A stretch of 5,543 bases of DNA from Bacteroidales bacterium (GTDB taxonomy: Bacteria > Bacteroidota > Bacteroidia > Bacteroidales > F082): assembly GCA_020853175.1 (NCBI GenBank), contig JADYZK010000485.1, positions 1-5,543 of the forward strand. Reading direction: 5' to 3'. The translations under genes were made by a program, and so were the position numbers. This document shows, one piece after another, positions 1 to 5,543 of the stretch. Below the pieces are notes generated by a model. The model was given only the letters and a program-made list of their open reading frames with translations. It was not told where the DNA came from and made no database searches. Numbering within the stretch: position 1 is the first letter of the stretch; each line of letters starts with the position of its first letter.

Positions 1-1405
1 CAGCCAGTGCTACCCATTCGGCAGTCAACTCAGGTGCAAACAACACGAGTGTGAAACGTGTGGCATCTAATAAGCGGTGGGTGTCAGTGGGTTGTGTGTT
101 GAGTACAAAAGCCATATAGGGAAACCGTTTCCCGCTGCTGAAGTCGTGATGTGAAAACAATTTTTTTATGAATGGACTTCCCGAAGGAGCACTGGCGTAA
201 TGAAGACCAATTTGGCTGATGGATGTAAAAAACCGAAGGCGAAACCACTTTCTTTTTTCCACCAAAGGAAAAAGTGCTGTGAAAAAAAACTTGATTAGGG
301 TCATGCGAAAAAATTTCACGATGCTTTGGGTGCCTGTCATGGTTTTGAAAACCACATCTGCATAACGCGCAAAGCCTTGTGTGACGGCCCATCGCTCGGT
401 AGGGTATGTTTCTAAAAGATCAGCATGAGCTTGTTTTTTTAAAACGAACGCTATTTTCCACGCCAAATTCCAAGCATCCTGCAAACCGGCATTCATGCCC
501 TGCGCCCCAATCGGACTGTTGACATGGGCGGCATCACCTATCAAAAAAAAATTTCCAACTTTTATTTGCGCCGCATATTTTTGATGGGCATGGGCTACCG
601 AAAACCATTCGATGTTGTGGGTTTTAACCTTCATGTTCAGCCACTTGGAAAGGTTTTTCGACACATCTTCGGCTCCGATGTCTTTTTTGTTTTTCATTTC
701 TTTGGGAAAAGAACCGTCAATCCTCCACCTGTTGGGTGATAAAGGAAAGAAACCTGCCACCGAAGTATTTGAAAAAAGAAAATTGATTTCACCGTCAGCG
801 AAAACCGATTCTGCTTCCACATCCATGATAAATATGGGATGCCGAAGTGTTTTGCCTTCAAAAGGTATTTGAAGCAGCTCGCGTACCTTGCTTTTGTGCC
901 CGTCGGCGCCTATCAGGTAGGTGGAGCGCAGCGTTTCAGTGCTGCCGTCGTGCCGACTTACCACCGAAATAATTTCTTCGGCTGAAGTGCTAAAGCTTTT
1001 AAAATGAATGCCTCTTTCAACATCATGGCCTTTTTCTTTAAGAAAATTCAGCAACAACTCCTCCGTACGCGATTGCTCAAGCAGGAGCAGAAAAGGAAAC
1101 TGCGAAAGGCTCTCCCCTATTTTGCTGATAGCGGTAGTCGCTAATTTTTTTCCCTTAAAAAGCACGTTCACCCGGTCGGCGATGGTTCCATGGCGCAAGG
1201 CCTGATCGGCAATACCCATTTTTTCAAACAACTCAAGGGTACGGGCTTGAACAATCAACGCACCGGAATGTTGTGAAGGCTTTTCTTTTTGATCCAAAAT
1301 GCGAAACGAAACCTGGTGAAGTGCCAACTGACAAGCCATCATTAAGCCTGCTGGACCGGCACCAACAATGAGCACGTCGGTTTTTTCGGGCTTATCGCGT
1401 TCCAT
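1..1405 (-). CDS. FAD-dependent aromatic hydroxylase (PHBH/phenol monooxygenase-like family), C-terminus cut by window edge
   Basis: Reading from an ATG at 1405, the frame stays open for 468 codons to the window edge. Three family signatures are visible: the N-terminal dinucleotide-binding GxGxxG (VGAGPAGL, residues 14-21), the DG motif (GADGHKSKVRE, 166-176) and the GD motif that contacts FAD ribityl (LIGDAAHVNSPIGAQGMN, 288-305, followed by a D-A-x-N-L-x-W-K stretch). Residues about 425-456 (GKRFP, then L-L-D and FTLVLF) match the start of the thioredoxin-like C-terminal domain of the phenol hydroxylase branch, so roughly the last 50-80 residues lie outside the window. Such enzymes use NAD(P)H and O2 to hydroxylate an activated aromatic ring, in the cytosol or at the membrane face. 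The start lies inside the end of the methyltransferase gene (14-nt overlap), which suggests translational coupling. Its likely role, by inference, is to hydroxylate the PKS-derived phenol, possibly on the way to a quinone, as proposed for SrsC. The substrate is not predictable. Confidence 0.9.
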   Translation of the reverse strand, partial: MERDKPEKTDVLIVGAGPAGLMMACQLALHQVSFRILDQKEKPSQHSGALIVQARTLELFEKMGIADQALRHGTIADRVNVLFKGKKLATTAISKIGESLSQFPFLLLLEQSRTEELLLNFLKEKGHDVERGIHFKSFSTSAEEIISVVSRHDGSTETLRSTYLIGADGHKSKVRELLQIPFEGKTLRHPIFIMDVEAESVFADGEINFLFSNTSVAGFFPLSPNRWRIDGSFPKEMKNKKDIGAEDVSKNLSKWLNMKVKTHNIEWFSVAHAHQKYAAQIKVGNFFLIGDAAHVNSPIGAQGMNAGLQDAWNLAWKIAFVLKKQAHADLLETYPTERWAVTQGFARYADVVFKTMTGTQSIVKFFRMTLIKFFFTALFPLVEKRKWFRLRFFTSISQIGLHYASAPSGSPFIKKLFSHHDFSSGKRFPYMAFVLNTQPTDTHRLLDATRFTLVLFAPELTAEWVALA

Positions 1406-2114
1406 GAGCTGCTGTGTTGGCAACAACAAGAAAACGGAAGAACCGTTTTTTTTGAATGCTGAAGTGGGCAATTTTCCCTGCTTGGAGCAATTGTGCCAAT
1501 TCCGCTTTTTTAAACGCCCGCAGCACAGAAACCGGCCCATCATTTTTGGCAAGACGGGTAGCATTGAAAACACGGGTAAAAAGCCATGCGCTGTAATAAG
1601 CCAACCAATTGCGCTGTAAGTCGTTGACGACAAATCCGCTAGTTGCTTTTTCGCTGAAGGAGCTGAACAGTTGAATCAGCTCGCTATCCTTCAAGTGGTG
1701 ACAAAACAACGAACAAACCACCACATCTATGGGGATATTGGTATCGAGGTATTCTTGGTAATCGCCATGAAATCCAACAATTTCGGCATAGCCGCTGCAA
1801 TGCTTTTCAAAATAAGCCATCACATCGGCGTTTTTATCCACGCCGGTAAGCCGCACTTTAAAGCCTTTTCTTCGTGCCCATCGGGCAATGGCTTTTAACG
1901 TATCACCACTTCCGCAGCCCAAATCAACAATTTGATAGGTTTTAGAGCGATCCGTCACCAGACGTTTTACCCCTTCAATGGTGATGGCATGACCGCCCGA
2001 AATCCTGTTCAGGACATCGAGTTCCCAAAGATTTTTGAAAAGCAATTCCTGCTGAATGTGGTCTTCATCAAGCAATTCCTTTTCATCGGATCGGTTTTTC
2101 ATGGAAGGCGTCAT
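1392..2114 (-). CDS. Class I SAM-dependent methyltransferase of the polyketide operon
   Basis: A 240-residue Rossmann-fold methyltransferase. Motif I is clear (IVDLGCGSGDTL, residues 62-73). The acidic residue that binds the SAM ribose is D93 in TGVDKN (90-95). A further acidic position is D118 in FHGDYQ, and the motif IV region is VVVCSLFCHHL (131-141). The stretch from 160 (FVVNDLQRN) through 191-212 (NDGPVSVLRAF, then AELAQLLQAG) resembles small-molecule methyltransferases found beside type III PKS genes. The predicted role is O- or C-methylation of the phenolic product, comparable to SrsB; regiochemistry cannot be told. Start choice is uncertain: AAAGG abuts the ATG at 2114 with no spacer, whereas a second in-frame ATG at 2102 (residue 5) lies about 11 nt past AGGA. 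The real protein may therefore be 236 residues. Its last codons overlap the start of the hydroxylase gene. Confidence 0.88.
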   Translation of the reverse strand: MTPSMKNRSDEKELLDEDHIQQELLFKNLWELDVLNRISGGHAITIEGVKRLVTDRSKTYQIVDLGCGSGDTLKAIARWARRKGFKVRLTGVDKNADVMAYFEKHCSGYAEIVGFHGDYQEYLDTNIPIDVVVCSLFCHHLKDSELIQLFSSFSEKATSGFVVNDLQRNWLAYYSAWLFTRVFNATRLAKNDGPVSVLRAFKKAELAQLLQAGKIAHFSIQKKRFFRFLVVANTAAHGTR

Positions 2115-2119
2115 CCTTT
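2115..2119 (-). promoter_or_regulatory. AAAGG Shine-Dalgarno-like site upstream of the methyltransferase
   Basis: On the minus strand AAAGG touches the first candidate ATG (2114), which is too close for a working ribosome binding site. Read as AAAGGA it sits about 11 nt before the second in-frame ATG (2102), which is slightly long but more plausible. It is the only purine-rich site of this kind seen before any gene in the window, where leaders mostly lack one, as is usual in Bacteroidota. It bears on the start choice but does not settle it. Confidence 0.35.
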
Positions 2120-2210
2120 GTTGGTTTTGGTGGTGTAGGTATTTTGTAATGAATTTTTGGCGTTTTCAATGCTTCAAAAAAGAAAACATTTTTCAATCAT
2201 TCAATTATCG
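2115..2210 (-). other. Intergenic spacer between the type III PKS and methyltransferase genes
   Basis: This is the only sizeable gap inside the operon, 96 nt of AT-rich sequence. A GAAAA/TTTTC hairpin with a 3-nt loop followed by T residues is visible on the minus strand, but its stem is only A/T-rich and 5 bp long, so it is not a credible terminator. No promoter match was recognised. Readthrough from the PKS gene is the simplest reading. Confidence 0.5.
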
Positions 2211-3317
2211 TCATTCAGAAGTAGTAAAAGTAAGCAAGGCCGATTCGATGCTCATTCCAGGCCCAAATCCAATGGCCATGATGGTTTCGCCTGGCGCGTG
2301 CTCAGCCTGCATCATTTCATTCAGCACAAAAAGTATGGTAGGCGACGACATATTACCATAGTCTGACAACACTTTATACGAAAAATCTAAAGCGTTTTCG
2401 TCCAATTGACCCTGTTTTTTCACGGCATCAAGAATTTTTCTTCCTCCGGGATGGACTGCCCAGCGGTCTATATTTTTGACATCAGTGTTCATGTTCTTTG
2501 TGGCCTTTTGCAGGATTTCAATCAGCTCGTTGCCAATAAAATCAGGTATTCCGGGGTCAAGCACCATTTCAAAATTCACCGGTGTGATGTCCCAACCCAT
2601 CAAGTTTCTGCCCCGGTACAACAACAATGAATGAAAACCTTTGAGGGTCAGTGATGGAGAGGAATATTTTTTTGCTTCTTTGTCAGATGTTACAATCACG
2701 GCAGCAGCCCCATCAGCAAAAATGGTGTTGGCCAACAAATTGCTGTTGTTGTCCACGGCCTGAAAATGTAACGTACACAGCTCCACACACACGATAAGCA
2801 CTTTGGCGTTTTCGTTTGTTTTTACCATCATATCGGCCATGTTCAAAGCCGGAAAAGCGGCATTGCATCCCATGAAGTTAATGGCATGATGTGAAATATC
2901 CTCAGGCAAATTCATTTGCTCAATAAGTTGAGCACCTAAGCCGGGAGCATAGATGCCTGTGCAGGTGACTGTTATCAAATGAGTGATTTCAAAATCAGCG
3001 ATGTTCGTTTTCAATTTGGCAAAAGCTGCCTCAATGGCCTTTTGCGCCAGAAGAGGTGCGTTGTGTTTGAATAAATCGGTTCTTTTGATCACATCAGGAA
3101 CGGCTTCTTTACCGTTGAACAGCTGTGCTTCCGAAGCTGGTTGACCAAAGTCGGGTAAGGTTGAATAGCGCATCTGAATGCCACTTTGAGCAAACAAAAT
3201 ATTGAGCTTTCGGCCTGCTGTGTTGTCATCATAAGCCCGACGCATGAATTCAAGAATTGTAGATTGTTTCGCGCCGTATTGTGGCACGGCGGTGCCTATG
3301 GAAAGGATTGTAGTCAT
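2211..3317 (-). CDS. Type III polyketide synthase (chalcone/stilbene synthase family)
   Basis: A 368-residue protein of normal length for a bacterial type III PKS, a homodimeric ketosynthase that extends an acyl-CoA starter with malonyl-CoA and cyclises the product without an acyl carrier protein. The whole catalytic triad is visible: Cys151 in FMGCNAAFPAL (148-158), His289 in WAVHPGG (286-292) and Asn322 in SDYGNMSS (318-325). F200 (before ADGAAAVIV) and F249 (in the region after MGWDITP, 240-246) align with the two gatekeeper phenylalanines of plant chalcone synthase. The family's C-terminal GFGPG loop is at 350-354. The MGWD and MVLDPGIP segments are typical of bacterial rather than plant enzymes. 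The ATG is 2 nt after the UbiA stop with no Shine-Dalgarno, implying coupling. The product is probably an alkyl- or acyl-resorcinol, phloroglucinol or pyrone; starter, chain length and cyclisation mode cannot be read reliably. It supplies the ring that the neighbouring enzymes are inferred to modify. Confidence 0.95.
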   Translation of the reverse strand: MTTILSIGTAVPQYGAKQSTILEFMRRAYDDNTAGRKLNILFAQSGIQMRYSTLPDFGQPASEAQLFNGKEAVPDVIKRTDLFKHNAPLLAQKAIEAAFAKLKTNIADFEITHLITVTCTGIYAPGLGAQLIEQMNLPEDISHHAINFMGCNAAFPALNMADMMVKTNENAKVLIVCVELCTLHFQAVDNNSNLLANTIFADGAAAVIVTSDKEAKKYSSPSLTLKGFHSLLLYRGRNLMGWDITPVNFEMVLDPGIPDFIGNELIEILQKATKNMNTDVKNIDRWAVHPGGRKILDAVKKQGQLDENALDFSYKVLSDYGNMSSPTILFVLNEMMQAEHAPGETIMAIGFGPGMSIESALLTFTTSE

Positions 3318-3319
3318 AG

Positions 3320-4225
3320 TTAAAACCAGTTAAAATAGTTGTTAAATAACAACACCAGAAAATAAAGGTTCATACTCGTGGAGGTGAGCAGGTTCATTTT
3401 CATGGTATTTTCAAAATTTGCGTGTGTGTGGCTCTTGCGCACTTTGGCAAACCAAACAGATAAAAAAACAATCACGGGCAACAGCATCACAAGGAAAACT
3501 ACCATAGCAAACGGCTGTTGCTGAAGCATAAAATGATAAAAAAGCAAAGCACTGGCCATCACGAATAAAACAGCCGAAAAAATAAACGTTCCATTGTACC
3601 CTAAGCGGTAACTCAAACTGATGACACCATCATTTTTGTCGGCTTCATGCTGATAAATTTGGGTCAAAGGATATACGCTGCCCATAAAAAAACTCGCCGC
3701 AACCATACACAAGATGTTGCCCAAGCTGAAAAAGCTTTCCCATTCAAAGGGGGTGGCAGCCACCGAAGTCATGAAATAAACAAAAGCTCCCTGAAAAATA
3801 AAAACAGTTAAAAAACCTATGAAAGGATATTTTTTTAAGCGAATGTTTCTGTAGCTGTATGCCCGCGACATGATGATAAAAATCAACACACTGAATGAAA
3901 AAAGATAAGAAACCCATAAACCGGCAAGCACGGCTATGATGTCCATCAGCAAGGTGACGCGGTAAAGATTACGGGAAATCTGAGGAGGGTGTTTTAGTCC
4001 GCCAATGCTGCCTGTATCCTTATCCTGAAAACTGTTGTAGCCATTGCTCGAAGGGAAAACAAGCACATGAAGTACCAAAAAAGCTATGATGGTTGATGGC
4101 CACCTGATTTCATTTGCCTGACTTAAAGCAAATACAAAAACAGGCATCAAAAAAAAAGAGAAAGGCAGCCGCAAATGCTTCACTGTGCTGCGATCAAACC
4201 ATGAAAAGATGTTTATCTTCTGCAT
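3320..4225 (-). CDS. UbiA-superfamily membrane prenyltransferase, variant Asp motifs
   Basis: A 301-residue, very hydrophobic protein with about eight to nine predicted membrane helices (for example near 22-37, 44-58, 90-118, 136-154, 169-187, 212-230, 238-260 and 283-298). UbiA enzymes move a prenyl chain from a polyprenyl diphosphate onto an aromatic acceptor in the membrane, with Mg2+ held by two Asp-rich motifs. Motif 1 reads NGYNSFQDKDTGSIGGL (61-77): N64 and D68 keep the frame of the canonical NDxxDxxxD, but the first and third Asp positions are S65 and G72, with an extra D70. Motif 2 reads YQHEADKNDG (191-200): D196 and G200 remain, but Q192 and A195 replace usual Asp positions. The cytoplasmic SRAYSYRNIRLKKYP segment (120-134) fits the family's conserved Tyr/Lys loop. 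As first gene of the operon it probably prenylates the polyketide phenol, an inference from context. An altered donor or different transferase chemistry is possible. No Shine-Dalgarno is seen before the ATG. Confidence 0.88.
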   Translation of the reverse strand: MQKINIFSWFDRSTVKHLRLPFSFFLMPVFVFALSQANEIRWPSTIIAFLVLHVLVFPSSNGYNSFQDKDTGSIGGLKHPPQISRNLYRVTLLMDIIAVLAGLWVSYLFSFSVLIFIIMSRAYSYRNIRLKKYPFIGFLTVFIFQGAFVYFMTSVAATPFEWESFFSLGNILCMVAASFFMGSVYPLTQIYQHEADKNDGVISLSYRLGYNGTFIFSAVLFVMASALLFYHFMLQQQPFAMVVFLVMLLPVIVFLSVWFAKVRKSHTHANFENTMKMNLLTSTSMNLYFLVLLFNNYFNWF

Positions 4226-4245
4226 ACGTATTTATCAGTTTTTAG

Positions 4246-4273
4246 CTAAAGCACCGGATATAAAATGCTTTAG
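4246..4273. repeat. Inverted repeat CTAAAGC-N14-GCTTTAG ahead of the PKS operon
   Basis: A perfect 7-bp inverted repeat with a 14-nt spacer lies 21-48 bp upstream of the UbiA start codon. Its left arm overlaps a perfect 10-bp palindrome, TTTAGCTAAA (4241-4250), so the half-site occurs three times within 33 bp. It could be a dimeric regulator's operator overlapping the operon promoter, or a hairpin in the mRNA leader. Chance occurrence in AT-rich DNA is also possible. Confidence 0.35.
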
Positions 4274-4335
4274 TTTGTTGGGTTGTTGTGATGTTTTGAA
4301 AGTTTATTTTTCACACTTTGAGTTCATTTTCATGA

Positions 4336-4347
4336 ATGCAACTGCAT
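4336..4347. repeat. Short inverted repeat ATGCA-AC-TGCAT in the divergent region
   Basis: A perfect 5-bp inverted repeat with a 2-nt spacer near the middle of the divergent intergenic region. It overlaps GCATGC and adjoins the palindrome TTCATGAA (4329-4336). This dyad-rich cluster lies well clear of both coding starts and could bind a regulator, but the arms are short and no known operator is recognised. Confidence 0.2.
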
Positions 4348-4362
4348 GCCATGCCACAGTAT

Positions 4363-4377
4363 TCTACTCAAAGTAGA
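4363..4377. repeat. Inverted repeat TCTACT-CAA-AGTAGA in the divergent region
   Basis: A perfect 6-bp inverted repeat with a 3-nt spacer, about 70 bp upstream of the EEP gene start and about 138 bp upstream of the UbiA start. No T-run follows closely, so it does not look like a terminator. A transcription factor site is the more likely function, if it has one. Confidence 0.25.
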
Positions 4378-4446
4378 TGCTAAAAATACATTTTTATAAT
4401 ATTGGGTAGCTGAATATTAATACATTGCACATTATTTAAGTCATCT

Positions 4447-5427
4447 ATGGTTTTATTGTTTCAAATCATTTCGCTTTTTACCTTGGCGGCAACTTTAACG
4501 TCTTTACTGCTTTCAAAGGCATGGTGGATTCGTATGTTTGATTTTCCACGGGTGCAAATCATGGTGTTGATGCTGCTTGGTGTCGCCGGATTATTTGTCT
4601 TTTCGGATGTTACTCATGGGTTAAATGTGGTTTTGATTTTCTTGGTGCTTGCTGCTTTCATTGTTCAGTTTTCCTATATTTTTCCCTATCTTCCAATTGC
4701 AAGAAAAGAGATGTCGGATGGACAAAATGATGGAGCAACATCCATTTCATTGCTAATGTCGAATGTTTTGATGGAAAACCGTGATGCGGAAAAACTCATC
4801 CATTTGGTAAGACATTACCAGCCTGATATTTTTTTGGCTGTGGAAACCGATGCTTGGTGGGCAGACAAGCTCCAAGTTTTGGAGAATAGTTTTGAATTTT
4901 CTGTCAAACATCCATTGGAAAACACCTATGGGATGGTTTTGTTTTCAAAGCTACCCCTTGAAAACGTTCATGTGGAGCATCTCATTCAAAACGATGTCCC
5001 ATCAATTCATGCCGATGTTACCAAAGATCATTTTGCCTTCAAGCTGGCGTGCATCCATCCTGAGCCTCCTGCCCCACAACATTCTGCTACCTCAAAGCCC
5101 CGCGACCGCGAGCTGATGCTGATGGCCAAAAAAACAAATTGGAACGCCTCACCTTATATTGTCATTGGCGACCTCAATGATGTGGCATGGTCGGATACTT
5201 CCTCCCGGTTTGCTAAGTTGAGTGGACTGCGCGATCCGCGAAAAGGAAGAGGATTCTTCAATACCTTTCATGCCAAAATACCCTTCATGCGTTTCGTGCT
5301 CGATCATGCTTTTTTCAGCCACCACTTTAAAGTCATTGCGCTCAAGCGGCTTCCCGGAATCAACTCCGATCATTTTTCCGCTTTATGTTCAATGCAAAGT
5401 GTAGGAAGTCTAACAATTCCTAAGTGA
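4447..5427 (+). CDS. Membrane-anchored endonuclease/exonuclease/phosphatase (EEP) family protein
   Basis: A 326-residue protein with three N-terminal membrane helices (about 3-22, 36-53 and 60-82) followed by a DNase I-like EEP domain (about 100-315). Conserved metal-binding and catalytic positions are visible: N106 in MSNVL, E133 in AVETDAWW, H204 in CIHPEPP, D242 and N244 in VIGDLND, D286 in VLDHAFF, and the D308-H309 pair in GINSDHFSAL. The domain therefore looks active. This superfamily cleaves phosphodiester or phosphate ester bonds in nucleic acids, phosphoinositides or other substrates; the substrate of the membrane-anchored bacterial group, YafD-like in layout, is unknown. Positive residues between helices 1 and 2 (K24, R29, R35) and after helix 3 (R86, K87) suggest by the positive-inside rule that the catalytic domain faces the cytoplasm. 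The gene is divergent from the PKS operon, has its own terminator, and is probably functionally separate. The ATG at 4447 lacks a clear ribosome binding site but opens directly into the first helix. Confidence 0.9.
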   Translation: MVLLFQIISLFTLAATLTSLLLSKAWWIRMFDFPRVQIMVLMLLGVAGLFVFSDVTHGLNVVLIFLVLAAFIVQFSYIFPYLPIARKEMSDGQNDGATSISLLMSNVLMENRDAEKLIHLVRHYQPDIFLAVETDAWWADKLQVLENSFEFSVKHPLENTYGMVLFSKLPLENVHVEHLIQNDVPSIHADVTKDHFAFKLACIHPEPPAPQHSATSKPRDRELMLMAKKTNWNASPYIVIGDLNDVAWSDTSSRFAKLSGLRDPRKGRGFFNTFHAKIPFMRFVLDHAFFSHHFKVIALKRLPGINSDHFSALCSMQSVGSLTIPK

Positions 5428-5484
5428 GAAAATTTACACCTACGGCGAATGCTTAATGAGACAAAGATTTGGGCCGATAGATAA

Positions 5485-5522
5485 AAAAATCCCTCCTGTC
5501 GCTTGTGACAGGAGGGATTTTT
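5485..5522. terminator. Strong intrinsic terminator, probably bidirectional
   Basis: A perfect 16-bp inverted repeat (5485-5500 paired with 5507-5522) encloses the 6-nt loop GCTTGT. The core CCCTCCTGTC/GACAGGAGGG is GC-rich, flanked by A residues on the left (5483-5489) and T residues on the right (5518-5522). It sits 57 nt after the EEP stop codon. The A-run on the left becomes a U-run in the opposite direction, so it could also stop transcription entering from the right. Confidence 0.9.
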
Positions 5523-5543
5523 ACTATCAGCACCAAGGCTTCA

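Larger units (their letters stand above)
1..4225 (-). other. Predicted four-gene operon: UbiA prenyltransferase - type III PKS - methyltransferase - FAD hydroxylase
   Basis: Four consecutive genes lie on the same strand. The UbiA stop and PKS start are 2 nt apart, the methyltransferase and hydroxylase overlap by 14 nt, and the only larger gap is 97 nt or less between PKS and methyltransferase, with no convincing terminator in it. All four activities fit one pathway: ring formation, prenylation, O- or C-methylation and ring hydroxylation. The gene set recalls Streptomyces griseus srsA/srsB/srsC (type III PKS, methyltransferase, flavin hydroxylase), with a UbiA enzyme added. The operon may continue past the left edge, because the last visible gene is cut there. 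Operon structure is inferred from spacing and strand; the product is not known. Confidence 0.8.
4226..4446. promoter_or_regulatory. Divergent intergenic region, presumed promoters for the PKS operon and the EEP gene
   Basis: These 221 bp separate two divergent genes, so both promoters should be here. I found no full match to the Bacteroidota -7 box TAnnTTTG with a -33 TTG on either strand. The nearest on the plus strand is TAATATTG (4397-4404, one mismatch, no TTG at proper distance). On the minus strand TACTTTG (4369-4375 region) is one base short. The region holds several short inverted repeats, listed separately. No small ORF or RNA gene is convincing. Confidence 0.55.

Noticed and set aside
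84..392. A 102-codon minus-strand ORF near the left edge
   Set aside because: It is in a different frame from the hydroxylase, which stays open with family motifs across the same bases. The translation is Cys/His-rich and low in recognisable structure, so it is a shadow.
612..872. Plus-strand ORF opposite the hydroxylase gene
   Set aside because: Antisense to a well-supported conserved gene, with no recognisable domain and no ribosome binding site.
2170..2200. Possible terminator between the PKS and methyltransferase genes
   Set aside because: The GAAAA/TTTTC stem is 5 bp and A/T-rich with a 3-nt loop; a stable hairpin cannot be argued, and the genes on both sides fit one pathway.
2056..2361. 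Plus-strand ORF spanning the methyltransferase start, the 96-nt gap and the PKS end
   Set aside because: Most of it is antisense to two real genes. The translation shows no domain, and neither its start nor its end coincides with intergenic sequence.
4185..4376. Plus-strand 63-codon ORF in the divergent region
   Set aside because: It begins antisense inside the UbiA gene, runs through repeat-containing noncoding DNA, and has no recognisable features.
4226..4446. Small RNA or riboswitch in the divergent region
   Set aside because: Only short isolated dyads were found, with no extended fold or terminator-like T-run and no match to a known riboswitch core.
1..5543. CRISPR array, tRNA, insertion sequence or att site
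   Set aside because: No regularly spaced direct repeats, cloverleaf-like sequence, transposase motifs or flanking terminal repeats were seen on either strand.

Overview
The window looks like a stretch of a Bacteroidota chromosome. It is fairly AT-rich, with long A/T homopolymers inside genes and few Shine-Dalgarno sequences, and the protein sequences resemble Bacteroidota versions of their families. This assignment rests on style and family resemblance; no rRNA or other taxonomic marker is present.

Layout: about three quarters of the window (1-4225) is one minus-strand gene run, read from right to left. The order is a UbiA-type membrane prenyltransferase (4225-3320), a type III polyketide synthase of the chalcone/stilbene synthase family (3317-2211), a class I SAM methyltransferase (2114-1392) and an FAD-dependent aromatic hydroxylase (1405 to the window edge, C-terminus missing). 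The first two genes are 2 nt apart and the last two overlap by 14 nt, so this is very probably one operon. A 221-bp divergent intergenic region (4226-4446) with several short inverted repeats separates it from a plus-strand gene for a membrane-anchored endonuclease/exonuclease/phosphatase (EEP) protein (4447-5427). A strong hairpin terminator follows at 5485-5522. Nothing is recognisable in the last 21 bases.

How the genes may work together: a type III PKS beside a methyltransferase and a flavin hydroxylase has the same gene content as the Streptomyces griseus srsABC locus. There, an alkylresorcinol synthase, a methyltransferase and a hydroxylase make methylated phenolic lipids and quinones. 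The extra gene here is a UbiA prenyltransferase at the head of the operon. I infer a membrane-associated pathway in which the PKS builds a phenolic or pyrone ring from an acyl-CoA starter, and the other enzymes prenylate, methylate and hydroxylate it, giving a prenylated phenolic lipid or quinone-like meroterpenoid. The order of steps and the product cannot be read from sequence. The prenyltransferase carries reduced versions of both Asp-rich motifs, which leaves its donor or activity open. The EEP gene is divergent and has no evident part in the pathway.
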